Positions 54,863 to 62,242 of a stretch of DNA of 64,000 nucleotides are shown piece after piece. The stretch is taken from assembly GCA_963839955.1 (NCBI GenBank), contig CAWIXB010000001.1, forward strand, positions 1,550,001-1,614,000, written 5' to 3'. Origin of the DNA: CAWIXB01 sp963839955 (GTDB lineage: Bacteria > Actinomycetota > Actinomycetes > JACCUZ01). How positions within the stretch are numbered: the first letter of the stretch is position 1; the number at the start of each line of letters is the position of its first letter. The translations under genes were made by a program, and so were the position numbers. The notes beneath the pieces are model-generated. The model was not told where the DNA came from. It saw only the letters and a list, made by a program, of their open reading frames with translations, and did no database searches.

Positions 54863-56287
54863 GTGACGGCCATGGCCGACGCACCTGCCCGCCACGTCGT
54901 CGTGGTGGGCGGTGGCATCGCCGGGCTGTCCGCCGCGTTCGCCTCGGTGCGTGACGGGGGCCCGGGCGTGCGGGTGACCCTGTTCGAGTCCTCCTCGCAG
55001 GTGGGCGGCAAGCTGCGCGTCTCGGAAGTCGCGGGCGTGCCGGTCGACGAGGGTGCCGAGGCGCTGTTGGCCCGCCGTCCCGAGGCGGTCGACCTGGCCA
55101 AGGCCGTCGGCCTCGGCGACGACCTGGTGCCGGCGGAGACCACCTCGGCATCCGTGTGGAGCCGCGGACGGCTGCATGCCCTGCCGGCGGGCACCGTGAT
55201 GGGCGTGCCCACCGACCTGCGGGCGCTGTCGGCCGGAGGTCTGCTGACGGCCCGCGAGCTCGCGCGGGTGCCGCTCGACACCTGGTTGCCGCGGACCTCG
55301 CTGCACGAGGACGTGGCGGTGGGCGCGTACGTGGCCAAGCGGCTCGGCCGCGCGGTGGTCGACCGGCTCGTCGAGCCGCTGCTCGGTGGGGTCTACGCGG
55401 GCCGGGCCGACCGGCTCTCGTTCGAGGCGACGATGCCCCAGCTCTTCGAGCACGCAGGAGCCGAGCGGTCGTTGCTGTCGGCGGCGCGTCTCTCACGGTT
55501 GGCCAGCACGGCCGACGGACCGGTGTTCGTGGCGCCGCGCGGCGGTGTCGGCCGGCTCGCCCAGGCCGTAGCCGACCGGGTCCGGGAGGCAGGCGGCCAG
55601 CTTCGCACCGGCAGCGCCGCACGCGAGCTGCGTCGCACGCCCACCGGTTGGTCTTTGACGGTCGGGTCCGCGCACGCGCCGGAGGTCGTCGAGGCGACCG
55701 CGGTGGTGGTGGCGCTGCCCTCGGCCGCCGCGGGGCGGTTGCTGCGTCGTGAGGTGCCGGCAGCCGCCTCCGAGCTCGCGCAGATGCGGGCGGCGTCCAC
55801 GGCGGTCGTCACCCTGGCGCTGCCCACGTCGGCTCTCCCTGCGCTGCCGCGCGGGTCGGGTTTCCTGGTGCCGCCCGTGGAGGGCCGCCTGGTCAAGGGT
55901 GTGACGTTCTCGTCGAGCAAGTGGGGGTGGTACGCCGAGGCGGCGCCGGGGATGGTCCTGGTGCGTCTCTCGGTCGGCCGAGCAGGAGAGGAGGCCGATC
56001 TCCAGCGCAGCGATGACGAGCTCGTCGAGGCGATGCTGGTCGATCTCACCGACCTGCTGGGCCTGACCGACCCGCCGATCGACGCGCGGGTCACCCGCTG
56101 GGGCGGCGGCCTGCCGCAGTACGCCGTCGGCCACCGTGCTCGCGTCGACCGCGTCCGGGCTGCCGTGGCCGGCCAGCCGGGCCTGGCCGTCTGCGGCGCG
56201 ACGTACGACGGCATCGGCGTGCCTGCCGTGATCGCCTCCGGTGCGCGAGCCGCCGCGGAGGTGCTGGACAATGGCAGGCATGACTGA
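54863..56287 (+). CDS. hemY: Coproporphyrinogen III / protoporphyrinogen oxidase (HemY/CgoX type)
   Basis: 474 residues. The FAD Rossmann motif VVVVGGGIAGLSAAFAS and the second FAD motif VGGKLRVSEVAGVPVDEGAE are present; the C-terminus has ATYDGIGVPAVIASG, typical of HemY. In actinobacteria this enzyme oxidises coproporphyrinogen III to coproporphyrin III using O2. GTG 54863 lies 8 bases after CACGAT; ATG 54872 is an alternative. It overlaps hemQ by 17 bp. It is distinct from the FAD oxidoreductase at 42,367, which belongs to another subgroup. Cytoplasmic or membrane-associated. Confidence 0.94.
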   Translation: MTAMADAPARHVVVVGGGIAGLSAAFASVRDGGPGVRVTLFESSSQVGGKLRVSEVAGVPVDEGAEALLARRPEAVDLAKAVGLGDDLVPAETTSASVWSRGRLHALPAGTVMGVPTDLRALSAGGLLTARELARVPLDTWLPRTSLHEDVAVGAYVAKRLGRAVVDRLVEPLLGGVYAGRADRLSFEATMPQLFEHAGAERSLLSAARLSRLASTADGPVFVAPRGGVGRLAQAVADRVREAGGQLRTGSAARELRRTPTGWSLTVGSAHAPEVVEATAVVVALPSAAAGRLLRREVPAAASELAQMRAASTAVVTLALPTSALPALPRGSGFLVPPVEGRLVKGVTFSSSKWGWYAEAAPGMVLVRLSVGRAGEEADLQRSDDELVEAMLVDLTDLLGLTDPPIDARVTRWGGGLPQYAVGHRARVDRVRAAVAGQPGLAVCGATYDGIGVPAVIASGARAAAEVLDNGRHD

Positions 56288-56999
56288 CCCCGCTGTTCCC
56301 GGACGCGCTCCCACGCGGCCGAAGGCGCGCGACCTCAACCAGGTGATCCGCTACACCATGTGGTCGGTCTTCAAGGTGCGCGTGGCGCTGCCCGAGGACC
56401 GCAACGCACTGGCCGAGGAGGTCGAGGAGCTGGTCGCCCAGCTGGCCGCCAAGGACGTCACGGTGCGGGGCACCTACGACGTCGCGGGGCTGCGGGCAGA
56501 CGCCGACTTCATGGTGTGGTGGCACGCGGAGAACCCGGACGACCTGCAGGAGGCCTACGCCCGGCTGCGCCGGACGACCCTGGGCGTCGCCTGCGAACCG
56601 GTGTGGTCGGTCATGGCCCTGCACCGGCCGGCGGAGTTCAACAAGGGCCACCTGCCGGCGTTCCTCACCGACGACTCACCGCGCGACTACGTGTGCGTCT
56701 ACCCGTTCATCCGCTCCTACGAGTGGTACCTGCTGCCCGGCGAGGAGCGGCGGGCGATGCTTGCCGAGCACGGGCAGATGGCACGCGGCTATCCCGACGT
56801 ACGCGCCAACACGGTGTCGTCGTTCGCGCTCGGCGACTACGAGTGGATTCTCGCGTTCGAGGCGGACGAGCTGCACCGTATCGTCGACCTCATGCGGGAG
56901 CTGCGTGGGTCGCGGGCCCGTCTGCACGTCCGCGACGAGCTGCCGTTCTACACCGGGCGTCGTAAGCCGCTGGCCGAGCTCGTCGCCGGGATGCCATGA
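56271..56999 (+). CDS. hemQ: Coproheme decarboxylase (HemQ, chlorite-dismutase family)
   Basis: 242 residues of the Cld/HemQ fold. Signature segments are YTMWSVFKVRVALPEDR, PVWSVMALHRPAEFNKGHLPAF split around the family pocket, and VYPFIRSYEWYLLPGEERR with the conserved catalytic Tyr of the SYEWYLLP motif. It decarboxylates coproheme to heme b with H2O2, the final step. ATG 56271 (GGAGGT 8 bases upstream, inside hemY) is preferred over ATG 56280. It overlaps the PAP2 gene by 4 bp (ATGA), so hemY-hemQ-PAP2 form one translation unit. Confidence 0.95.
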   Translation: MAGMTDPAVPGRAPTRPKARDLNQVIRYTMWSVFKVRVALPEDRNALAEEVEELVAQLAAKDVTVRGTYDVAGLRADADFMVWWHAENPDDLQEAYARLRRTTLGVACEPVWSVMALHRPAEFNKGHLPAFLTDDSPRDYVCVYPFIRSYEWYLLPGEERRAMLAEHGQMARGYPDVRANTVSSFALGDYEWILAFEADELHRIVDLMRELRGSRARLHVRDELPFYTGRRKPLAELVAGMP

Positions 57000-57967
57000 C
57001 CGAACCGGCACGCGACGAGCTCGACCCGGACGAGCCGGGACGGCCTGGCCACCACCAGGGCGGTGACGACGTGCGCGGTGTCGTCGACGCAGATCAGGGA
57101 GCCGGTCAACGGACCGATCACGGCGTCCATCATTGGCATGGCCGGCGGCTGCTCAACCTCCGGGCACGCACCTGGGTGCTCGGCCTGACTCTCGCGCTGG
57201 GCGTCGTCATCGTGGACATCTGCGTGCAGGGTCCGCTGACCCAGCTCGACCTCGCGTTGCAGGCCTGGGACGGCGAGGAGTCAGTCCCGTGGTTGGCCAA
57301 CCTGGCCTGGCCCTACGACAAGCTCGGTCAGCGTTCGGTGCTGCTGCCGATGTTGCTCGTCGTGGCGGGGGTCCTGGGCCGCAAGCACCGCACCTGGCGA
57401 CCCTTCGTGCTCTCGCTCGTGACCTTCGTGCTGCTGAACGTGGTGGTCGGCGCGATCAAGATCATGCTCGGCCGGGGCGACACCGACGGCGGTGACCCGT
57501 CGGTGTTCGTGGGCGGCGTCATCTTCCCGTCAGGCCATTCGTCGAACATGGTGCTCACCGGCGCGCTGATCATCTACCTGCTGCGCCGCTACACCGTCGA
57601 CCCGCCCGTGCGGCTGCTCGCCATCGTGGTTGCGGTGACGACGTTCGTGACCTGCGTCACCTCCGTCTACATCGGGAGCCACTGGCTCACCGACCTCATC
57701 GGCGGCGCGCTGGTGGGAGGGCTGCTCTTCGAGGCCGTCGTGGTGTTCGACCGCGCGACCGCACGGCTCGCCGGGCTCACACCGCGGCAGCTGCTGGAGA
57801 CCCCTGCGCTACTCCTCCGCGCTCTCGAGAGCGATCGAGACCGAGTTGATGCAGTAGCGATCCCCGGTCGGCGTCTGGGGAGCGTCGTCGAAGACGTGTC
57901 CGAGGTGCGACCCGCAGCGTCGGCACCGGACCTCGGTCCGCCGCATGAAGAGCGACCGATCCTCTAG
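56996..57967 (+). CDS. PAP2-family phosphatase (membrane)
   Basis: 323 residues with six helices from about residue 60. The acid-phosphatase motif is seen as GGVIFPSGHSSNM (PSGH) and YIGSHWLTDLIGG (His and Asp); the first basic motif is degenerate. Such enzymes hydrolyse lipid phosphates like undecaprenyl pyrophosphate or phosphatidic acid. The first 50 residues are a hydrophilic, disordered extension. The last 45 codons (57809-57967) run antisense through the msrB gene, adding a 159-bp overlap; the helical domain ends before it. ATG 56996 overlaps hemQ by 4 bp. Confidence 0.87.
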   Translation: MTEPARDELDPDEPGRPGHHQGGDDVRGVVDADQGAGQRTDHGVHHWHGRRLLNLRARTWVLGLTLALGVVIVDICVQGPLTQLDLALQAWDGEESVPWLANLAWPYDKLGQRSVLLPMLLVVAGVLGRKHRTWRPFVLSLVTFVLLNVVVGAIKIMLGRGDTDGGDPSVFVGGVIFPSGHSSNMVLTGALIIYLLRRYTVDPPVRLLAIVVAVTTFVTCVTSVYIGSHWLTDLIGGALVGGLLFEAVVVFDRATARLAGLTPRQLLETPALLLRALESDRDRVDAVAIPGRRLGSVVEDVSEVRPAASAPDLGPPHEERPIL

Positions 57968-58213
57968 CAGCTCGACATTGTCGGAGTCGCTCGGTTGGTA
58001 GAACGACGGCCACCCGCAGTGCGAGTCGAACTTCGCCTCACTGCGGAAGAGCTCCGCACCGCATGCTCTGCAGCTGTAGACACCCACCTTCTTGGTGTCG
58101 TTGTACTCGCCGGTGAACGGCCGCTCGGTGCCTGCCTCGCGCAGCACGTGGTACTCCTCCGGGCTGAGCTGGTCGCGCCAGTCGGCCTCGGACTTCTCGA
58201 TCTCGTACGCCAT
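57809..58213 (-). CDS. msrB: Peptide-methionine (R)-S-oxide reductase
   Basis: 134 residues. Zinc cysteines are Cys48/Cys51 (CRACG) and Cys97/Cys100 (CRRCG); the resolving/catalytic motif is RYCINSVS with nucleophilic Cys121, and HCGWPSFYQP is present. It repairs methionine-R-sulfoxide in proteins, protecting against oxidation. ATG 58213 follows TAGGCT by six bases on the minus strand. The 3' 159 bp overlap the end of the PAP2 gene on the other strand. It is divergent from ligD-pol (about 50 bp). Confidence 0.95.
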   Translation of the reverse strand: MAYEIEKSEADWRDQLSPEEYHVLREAGTERPFTGEYNDTKKVGVYSCRACGAELFRSEAKFDSHCGWPSFYQPSDSDNVELLEDRSLFMRRTEVRCRRCGSHLGHVFDDAPQTPTGDRYCINSVSIALESAEE

Positions 58214-58219
58214 ACCGCC

Positions 58220-58225
58220 AGCCTA
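58220..58225 (-). promoter_or_regulatory. Putative -10 element for msrB
   Basis: TAGGCT on the minus strand, six bases before ATG 58213. Confidence 0.45.
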
Positions 58226-58250
58226 CGTCGCGAGTTCCTGGTCGCGCCGG

Positions 58251-58256
58251 TAGCGT
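58251..58256 (+). promoter_or_regulatory. Putative -10 element for ligD polymerase gene
   Basis: TAGCGT, exactly seven bases before ATG 58264, so the mRNA is probably leaderless. Confidence 0.6.
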
Positions 58257-58263
58257 GCCGCGC

Positions 58264-59331
58264 ATGGCCTCGCCGTACGTCGAACTGGAAGTCGGGGAGC
58301 GGACCGTGAAGGTCAGCAATCCGGAGAAGCCGTACTTCCCGGACGCGGGGGTGCGCAAGATCGACATGGTCGAGTACTACGTGGCGGTCGGCGACGGTGT
58401 GCTGCGCGCACTGCACGAGCGGCCGACAACCATGGAGCGGTGGCCCGACGGCTTCCGCGAGGACGTCAAGCGTGCGACCCGCGCCGACCCACGGGGCGAG
58501 GCGTTCTACCAGAAGCGGGTGCCCAAGGGTGCGCCGTCGTGGGTGGAGACCGCGCACATCACGTTCCCGTCCGGTCGTACGGCGGACGAGGTGGCACCCA
58601 TGGAGGTGGCGACCGTCGCGTGGATGGCCAACCTCGGGACGTTGACGTTCCATCCCTGGCCGGTGCGGCGGGCCGACGTCGATCACCCGGACGAGCTGCG
58701 CATCGACCTCGACCCGCAGCCGGGCACGGACTTCGACAACGCAGTGACGGTGGCCCGCGAGGCCAAAGACGTGCTTGACGAGCTGGGCTGGGTGGGCTGG
58801 CCGAAGACCTCCGGCGGGCGCGGCGTACACATCTATGTCCGCATCGAGCCACGGTGGACGTTCACCGACGTCCGACACGCCGCCATCGCTTTCGGTCGCG
58901 AGCTCGAGCGGCGGATGCCCATGGAGGTCACCACGAAGTGGTGGAAGGAGGAGCGCGGCCAGCGCGTGTTCGTCGACTACAACCAGAACGCCCGCGACCG
59001 CACCATCGCCTCGGCGTACTCCGTGCGTCCGTTCGCGCACGCGCCCGTCTCCGCGCCGCTGCGCTGGGAGGAGCTGGAACAGGTCGCGCCGACCGACTTC
59101 ACCGTCAACACGATGCCGGCCCGCTTCGCCGAGCTGGGCGACCTGCACGCGGGCATCGACGACGTCGCCCACGACCTGTCGCCGCTGCTGGAGTGGTACG
59201 AGCGCGACGAGCGCGACGCAGGGCTGGGGGACATGCCGTACCCGCCGGACTACCCGAAGATGCCCGGCGAGCCCATGCGGGTCCAGCCGAGCCGGGCCAA
59301 GCGTGTGACCAGCGACGACGACGCCACCTAG
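58264..59331 (+). CDS. ligD: LigD-type DNA polymerase/primase (AEP domain)
   Basis: 355 residues, only the polymerase module of LigD. The archaeo-eukaryotic primase catalytic acidic residues are Asp148 and Asp150 (RIDLDPQPG) and Asp238 (VFVDYNQN); TSGGRGVHIYV and the early NPEKPYFP motif are diagnostic. Such proteins fill gaps in non-homologous end joining, preferring ribonucleotides. There is no ligase or nuclease domain attached; a separate ligase gene lies 1.4 kb downstream in the opposite direction. No Ku gene is in the window. ATG 58264 is set by the TAGCGT promoter. The last 40 residues are polar. Confidence 0.93.
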   Translation: MASPYVELEVGERTVKVSNPEKPYFPDAGVRKIDMVEYYVAVGDGVLRALHERPTTMERWPDGFREDVKRATRADPRGEAFYQKRVPKGAPSWVETAHITFPSGRTADEVAPMEVATVAWMANLGTLTFHPWPVRRADVDHPDELRIDLDPQPGTDFDNAVTVAREAKDVLDELGWVGWPKTSGGRGVHIYVRIEPRWTFTDVRHAAIAFGRELERRMPMEVTTKWWKEERGQRVFVDYNQNARDRTIASAYSVRPFAHAPVSAPLRWEELEQVAPTDFTVNTMPARFAELGDLHAGIDDVAHDLSPLLEWYERDERDAGLGDMPYPPDYPKMPGEPMRVQPSRAKRVTSDDDAT

Positions 59332-59352
59332 CCATTTGGAGCTCGGGCAACC

Positions 59353-59384
59353 GGGAACCTTTTAGGGCAGTGAGTGCGACAGTC
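59353..59384 (+). promoter_or_regulatory. ECF-sigma-type promoter upstream of sigma remnant
   Basis: GGGAACC (59353-59359), then 17 bases, then CGACAGTC (59377-59384). This is close to the GGAAC ... CGAC/CGTC form of many ECF sigma-dependent promoters. The start codon is only five bases later (ATG 59390), so the mRNA would be leaderless. Autoregulation by the encoded sigma is likely in the intact ancestor. Confidence 0.55.
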
Positions 59385-59389
59385 CTGGT

Positions 59390-59663
59390 ATGGCGGCAAA
59401 CGCAGCGTCGGGGGACCCTGAGCTGCTGGCCGCCTTGGCCGGCGGAGACCTCGGCGCGATGCGGTTGCTCTACGACCGGCATGCACCCTGGCTGTCCGCA
59501 AGGCTGACCCGCCGCTGCAACAATCCGGACGCTGTTGCCGACGTCCTCCAGGACACGTTCATGGCGTTGTGGAAGGGCGCAGAGCGTTGGCGTGGGGACG
59601 GCGAGGTCGGCGCCTGGCTGTGGGGCATCGCCGCCCGCCGGCTGGTGTCGCGGCTTCTCGGTG
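59390..59663 (+). pseudogene. ECF sigma factor remnant (region 2 only)
   Basis: Starts MAANAASGDPELLAALAGGD and continues through a good sigma region 2 (MRLLYDRHAPWLSARLTRRC, then PDAVADVLQDTFMALWKG and GEVGAWLWGIAARRLVSRLLG). At about 59,660 similarity to sigma factors ends: the frame goes on to 59,935 through Arg/His-rich sequence with no region 4. Thus promoter recognition at -35 is lost. The upstream promoter is still well formed. The break coincides with the start of a fragment from another gene (next entry), so this is a recombination product rather than a simple point mutation. A shortened product could still be made. Confidence 0.7.
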
Positions 59664-59819
59664 ACCGGGTACCAGGGGTGCTGCGACAGCGGCCGTATCA
59701 CCAAGACCGGCACCCGTCCGTCCTCGCGGTTCTACCGCGTAGTCGTCAAGGTCACCGACTGGCGCTCCTACACGATCGAGCGCGTCCGAATCACGTACAC
59801 CACCCGGAAACGCATCTGA
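59655..59819 (+). pseudogene. C-terminal fragment of unrelated protein
   Basis: In a different frame from the sigma remnant, about 54 codons (FSVTGYQGCC, then RITKTGTRPSSRFYRVVVKV and TDWRSYTIERVRITYT) run to a stop at 59819. Alternating polar/hydrophobic residues suggest the last strands of a beta-sandwich domain, for example the tail of a cell-surface protein. Third-position GC is high, so it looks like real former coding sequence without a start. I cannot name the family. Confidence 0.5.
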
Positions 59820-59842
59820 CCCTCTCTGAGCAAGCCCGCCAA

Positions 59843-59906
59843 GATCGTTTGGGCCGGATCGGCTGCTTCGGATGCCGTTTTGGCCGCCGATCCGGCACGA
59901 ACGATC
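59843..59906. repeat. Long imperfect inverted repeat (21-bp arms)
   Basis: Arms at 59843-59863 and 59886-59906, complementary at 19 of 21 positions, with a 22-base loop. It follows the broken sigma gene. It may be a strong terminator-like hairpin, a relic of a mobile-element end, or an operator. No T-run follows on the plus strand (only AAGAAACG), so intrinsic termination is not obvious. Confidence 0.65.
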
Positions 59907-59916
59907 AAGAAACGCC

Positions 59917-59922
59917 TAGCCT
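59917..59922 (+). promoter_or_regulatory. Putative -10 element for 94-aa protein gene
   Basis: TAGCCT, six bases before GTG 59929. Confidence 0.4.
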
Positions 59923-59928
59923 CGACGT

Positions 59929-60213
59929 GTGGTGAGCCCCATCGCCGACTTCACGCTTCGACGGTTGACCGAGAAGCGGGAACACCTCATCGCCGGCGGA
60001 GAGAGGCTCACGCTCACTGACCACGCGTTCGTCAGCTCTGCCCTCGTGTCCATGTTCGAGATCCTGTCCGAGCACATGGACGTGACCGGCCGGGGTGAGA
60101 AGCCCGCGTGCACCTGCGGACGCGGCTATCCCTGCCACACCACGAAGGCGCTGGCGTGGGTCTTCCACGATCACGTGGACTACGACGAGACGTGGGACCC
60201 CAACACCAAGTAG
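59929..60213 (+). CDS. Small Cys-containing hypothetical protein (94 aa)
   Basis: 94 residues. A helical first half (ADFTLRRLTEKREHLIAGGE) and a C-terminus PACTCGRGYPCHTTKALAWV ending HDHVDYDETWDP. The three close cysteines with the His could bind zinc. The last part resembles the HPDYDExW endings of DUF6221-type proteins of actinomycete phages and genomes, which would suggest an accessory origin; this is tentative. Start GTG 59929 or 59932. It lies next to the recombination scar and converges with the acidic-run protein with a 3-bp gap. Confidence 0.65.
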   Translation: MVSPIADFTLRRLTEKREHLIAGGERLTLTDHAFVSSALVSMFEILSEHMDVTGRGEKPACTCGRGYPCHTTKALAWVFHDHVDYDETWDPNTK

Positions 60214-60216
60214 CTC

Positions 60217-60705
60217 TCAGGTGATGACCCGGTCGGTGCCGGCCACGACGTGCAGCAGGGGCAGGTCGAGCAAGTCGCGCAACCGGCCGCTCCAGCCGCG
60301 GTGCAGGGCATCCTCGACGATGTGGGGTGGGGTCACGACGATCACCTCGTCGACGCCGTGCCGCTTTGCTGCCTCCTTGGCGGCGGGCACGGGGTCGGAC
60401 CCGGTGATGGAGCCCTCTGCCTCGATGCCCGCGGCCCGCAGCAGCTCGAGCGAGGCGTTCACGACCCGCATGGCCTCGATCTCTGCCTCCTGCGGCGTGT
60501 CGTCATCGTCATCGTCGTCGTCGTCGAAGGCCTCCCGGAGGTGGCCGAGGGCGATGTCGTCGAGCGCCTCGATGAGGCGGTTGTGCTCGGCGTCGGCGGC
60601 GGCGAGGACGTGGGCACGCAGCTGCTCACCCTCGTGCAGCTGGGCGATGCGCACGACGTCGTGTTGCGTGAGCGTCTCCTCGGTCAACAGCAGGATCGTG
60701 TACAA
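60217..60705 (-). CDS. Hypothetical protein with UspA-like pattern and poly-Asp run
   Basis: 162 residues starting at TTG 60705 (GGGAGG 8 bases upstream); an upstream longer frame is only antisense to the ligase. The first 60 residues are helical (LTQHDVVRIAQLHEGEQLRA); the middle has nine consecutive Asp; the end (ASLELLRAAGIEAEGSITGS, EVIVVTPPHIVEDALHRGW, LLHVVAG) has the alternating pattern of the last strands of a UspA-like fold. No ATP-binding motif is complete. It lies 19 bp after the ligase gene on the same strand, so they are co-transcribed. Confidence 0.75.
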   Translation of the reverse strand: MYTILLLTEETLTQHDVVRIAQLHEGEQLRAHVLAAADAEHNRLIEALDDIALGHLREAFDDDDDDDDDTPQEAEIEAMRVVNASLELLRAAGIEAEGSITGSDPVPAAKEAAKRHGVDEVIVVTPPHIVEDALHRGWSGRLRDLLDLPLLHVVAGTDRVIT

Positions 60706-60724
60706 CGCGCGTCCTCCCGGAAGG

Positions 60725-61798
60725 TCAGGCGCCGAGGATCTCGGCCAAGTCGAAGAGTACGGGGCGCTCGAGCTGCTCGTACGTGCAGGACTCGGGCTTG
60801 CGGTCGGGCCGCCACCGCCGCCACTGGGCGGTATGACGGAAGCGGGTCCCCTCCATGTGGTCGTAGGCGACCTCGACGACGAGGTCGGGCCGGAGCGGCA
60901 CCCAGGACAGGTCCTTCTTGGCGTTCCACCGGCTGACGGCGCCGGGCAGCCGGCCCTTCTGGTGCGCGTCCGCCTCGGCCCACTCCTGCCACGGGTGACC
61001 GCTGATGTCCTCGACGGCGTAAGGCGCCAGCTCGTCGACCAGCTCGGCACGACGTTTCATCGGGAACGAGGCAGAGACCCCGACGTGCTGCAGCTGGCCT
61101 TCGTCGTTGTAGAGCCCGAGAAGCAGCGAACCGACGACCGGTCCCGACTTGTGCCAGCGGTAGCCGGCCACCACGCAGTCCGCGGTCCGCTCGTGCTTGA
61201 CCTTGAACATCGCGCGGGCGTCCGGTTGGTAGTGCCCGTCCAGCGGCTTGGCGATGACACCGTCGAGGCCGGCGCCCTCGAACACCTCGAACCACCGCCG
61301 GGCCTCCGCGACGTCGTCGGTGGCCTGGGTCGTGAACACGGGAGGTGCGGCGTCGGCGAGCAGCTCGACGAGCCGCTCGCGCCGTTCGCTGAAGGGCGTC
61401 TTGACCAGCGACTCGTCGTCGACGGCGAGCAGGTCGAACGCGACGAACGACGCGGGCGTCTCTGCGGCCAGCATGTCGACGCGTGACTTCGCCGGATGGA
61501 TGCGTTGCAGCAGTGCCTCGAAGTCGAGGTGGTCACCCGTGGCGATGACGACCTCTCCGTCGACGACGCAGCGCTCGGGCAAGTTGTTCTTCACCGCCTC
61601 GACAATTTCGGGGAAGTAGCGCGTGAGCGGCTTCTCGCCACGACTCGACAGCTCGACCTCGTCGCCGTCACGGAACGCGATGCAGCGGAAGCCGTCCCAC
61701 TTGGGCTCGTAGAGGTAGTCGCCCTCGGGGATCGTCTTCACCGACTTGGCCAGCATCGGTCCGAGCGGCGGCTTGAGCGGCAGCTTCATGGCGGCCAT
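60725..61798 (-). CDS. ATP-dependent DNA ligase (LigC/LigD ligase module)
   Basis: 357 residues. The nucleotidyltransferase motif I is YLYEPKWDGFRCIAF with adenylated Lys33; further motifs are SSRGEKPLTRYFPEI, VDGEVVIATG, DGVIAKPLDGHY and ADCVVAGYRWH. The C-terminal OB domain ends at about 345. It seals nicks using ATP, and in mycobacteria such modules act with Ku and LigD polymerase. ATG 61798 or 61789 is the start; neither has a strong ribosome site. The polymerase partner is at 58,264 on the opposite strand, separated by the scar region. No Ku here. Confidence 0.94.
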   Translation of the reverse strand: MAAMKLPLKPPLGPMLAKSVKTIPEGDYLYEPKWDGFRCIAFRDGDEVELSSRGEKPLTRYFPEIVEAVKNNLPERCVVDGEVVIATGDHLDFEALLQRIHPAKSRVDMLAAETPASFVAFDLLAVDDESLVKTPFSERRERLVELLADAAPPVFTTQATDDVAEARRWFEVFEGAGLDGVIAKPLDGHYQPDARAMFKVKHERTADCVVAGYRWHKSGPVVGSLLLGLYNDEGQLQHVGVSASFPMKRRAELVDELAPYAVEDISGHPWQEWAEADAHQKGRLPGAVSRWNAKKDLSWVPLRPDLVVEVAYDHMEGTRFRHTAQWRRWRPDRKPESCTYEQLERPVLFDLAEILGA

Positions 61799-61834
61799 TC
61801 TGCTCGCCGGGTGGCCTGCGTGTGAGGATGGGGT

Positions 61835-62242
61835 GTGGTTCCCGAGCGAGTGCGACGGCTCTCGCCCTATCTGCTCTCGGGCTTGCTGACCGTGACGGGG
61901 TCGCTGCACTTCCTGGCACCGAAGCCGTACGCCGAGATCGTCCCGACGCAGCTGCCGGCGCCGTACACGCTCGTCTATGCCAGTGGCGTGGCCGAGCTGG
62001 CGTGCGCGGCTGGACTCGCATATCCACCGACCCGGCGGGTGGCCGGCTGGGCGACGGCGGTGCTGTTCGTCGCCCTCTTCCCGGCCAACGTGCAGATGGC
62101 GATCGACTCGGACGGGCGCTCGACGGCCTACCAGTTAGGGACCTACGCCCGGCTTCCGGCGCAGGTGCCGCTCATCATCTGGGCAGTGTCCGTCGCGCGC
62201 CGCGCCGGCAAACGGTCGCGGGCCGATCAGCCCACGACGTAG
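61835..62242 (+). CDS. DoxX-like membrane protein
   Basis: 135 residues with four helices: YLLSGLLTVTGSLHFLAPKP, TLVYASGVAELACAAGLAYP, WATAVLFVALFPANVQMAID and LPAQVPLIIWAVSVARRA. The pattern GSLHFLAPKPYAEIVP and ASGVAELACAAGL is that of the DoxX family (small quinone-related membrane proteins). Activity is unknown. GTG 61835 follows GAGGAT. The stop overlaps the RibD-C gene, which comes from the other strand, by 16 bp. Divergent from the ligase gene (36 bp). Confidence 0.86.
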   Translation: MVPERVRRLSPYLLSGLLTVTGSLHFLAPKPYAEIVPTQLPAPYTLVYASGVAELACAAGLAYPPTRRVAGWATAVLFVALFPANVQMAIDSDGRSTAYQLGTYARLPAQVPLIIWAVSVARRAGKRSRADQPTT

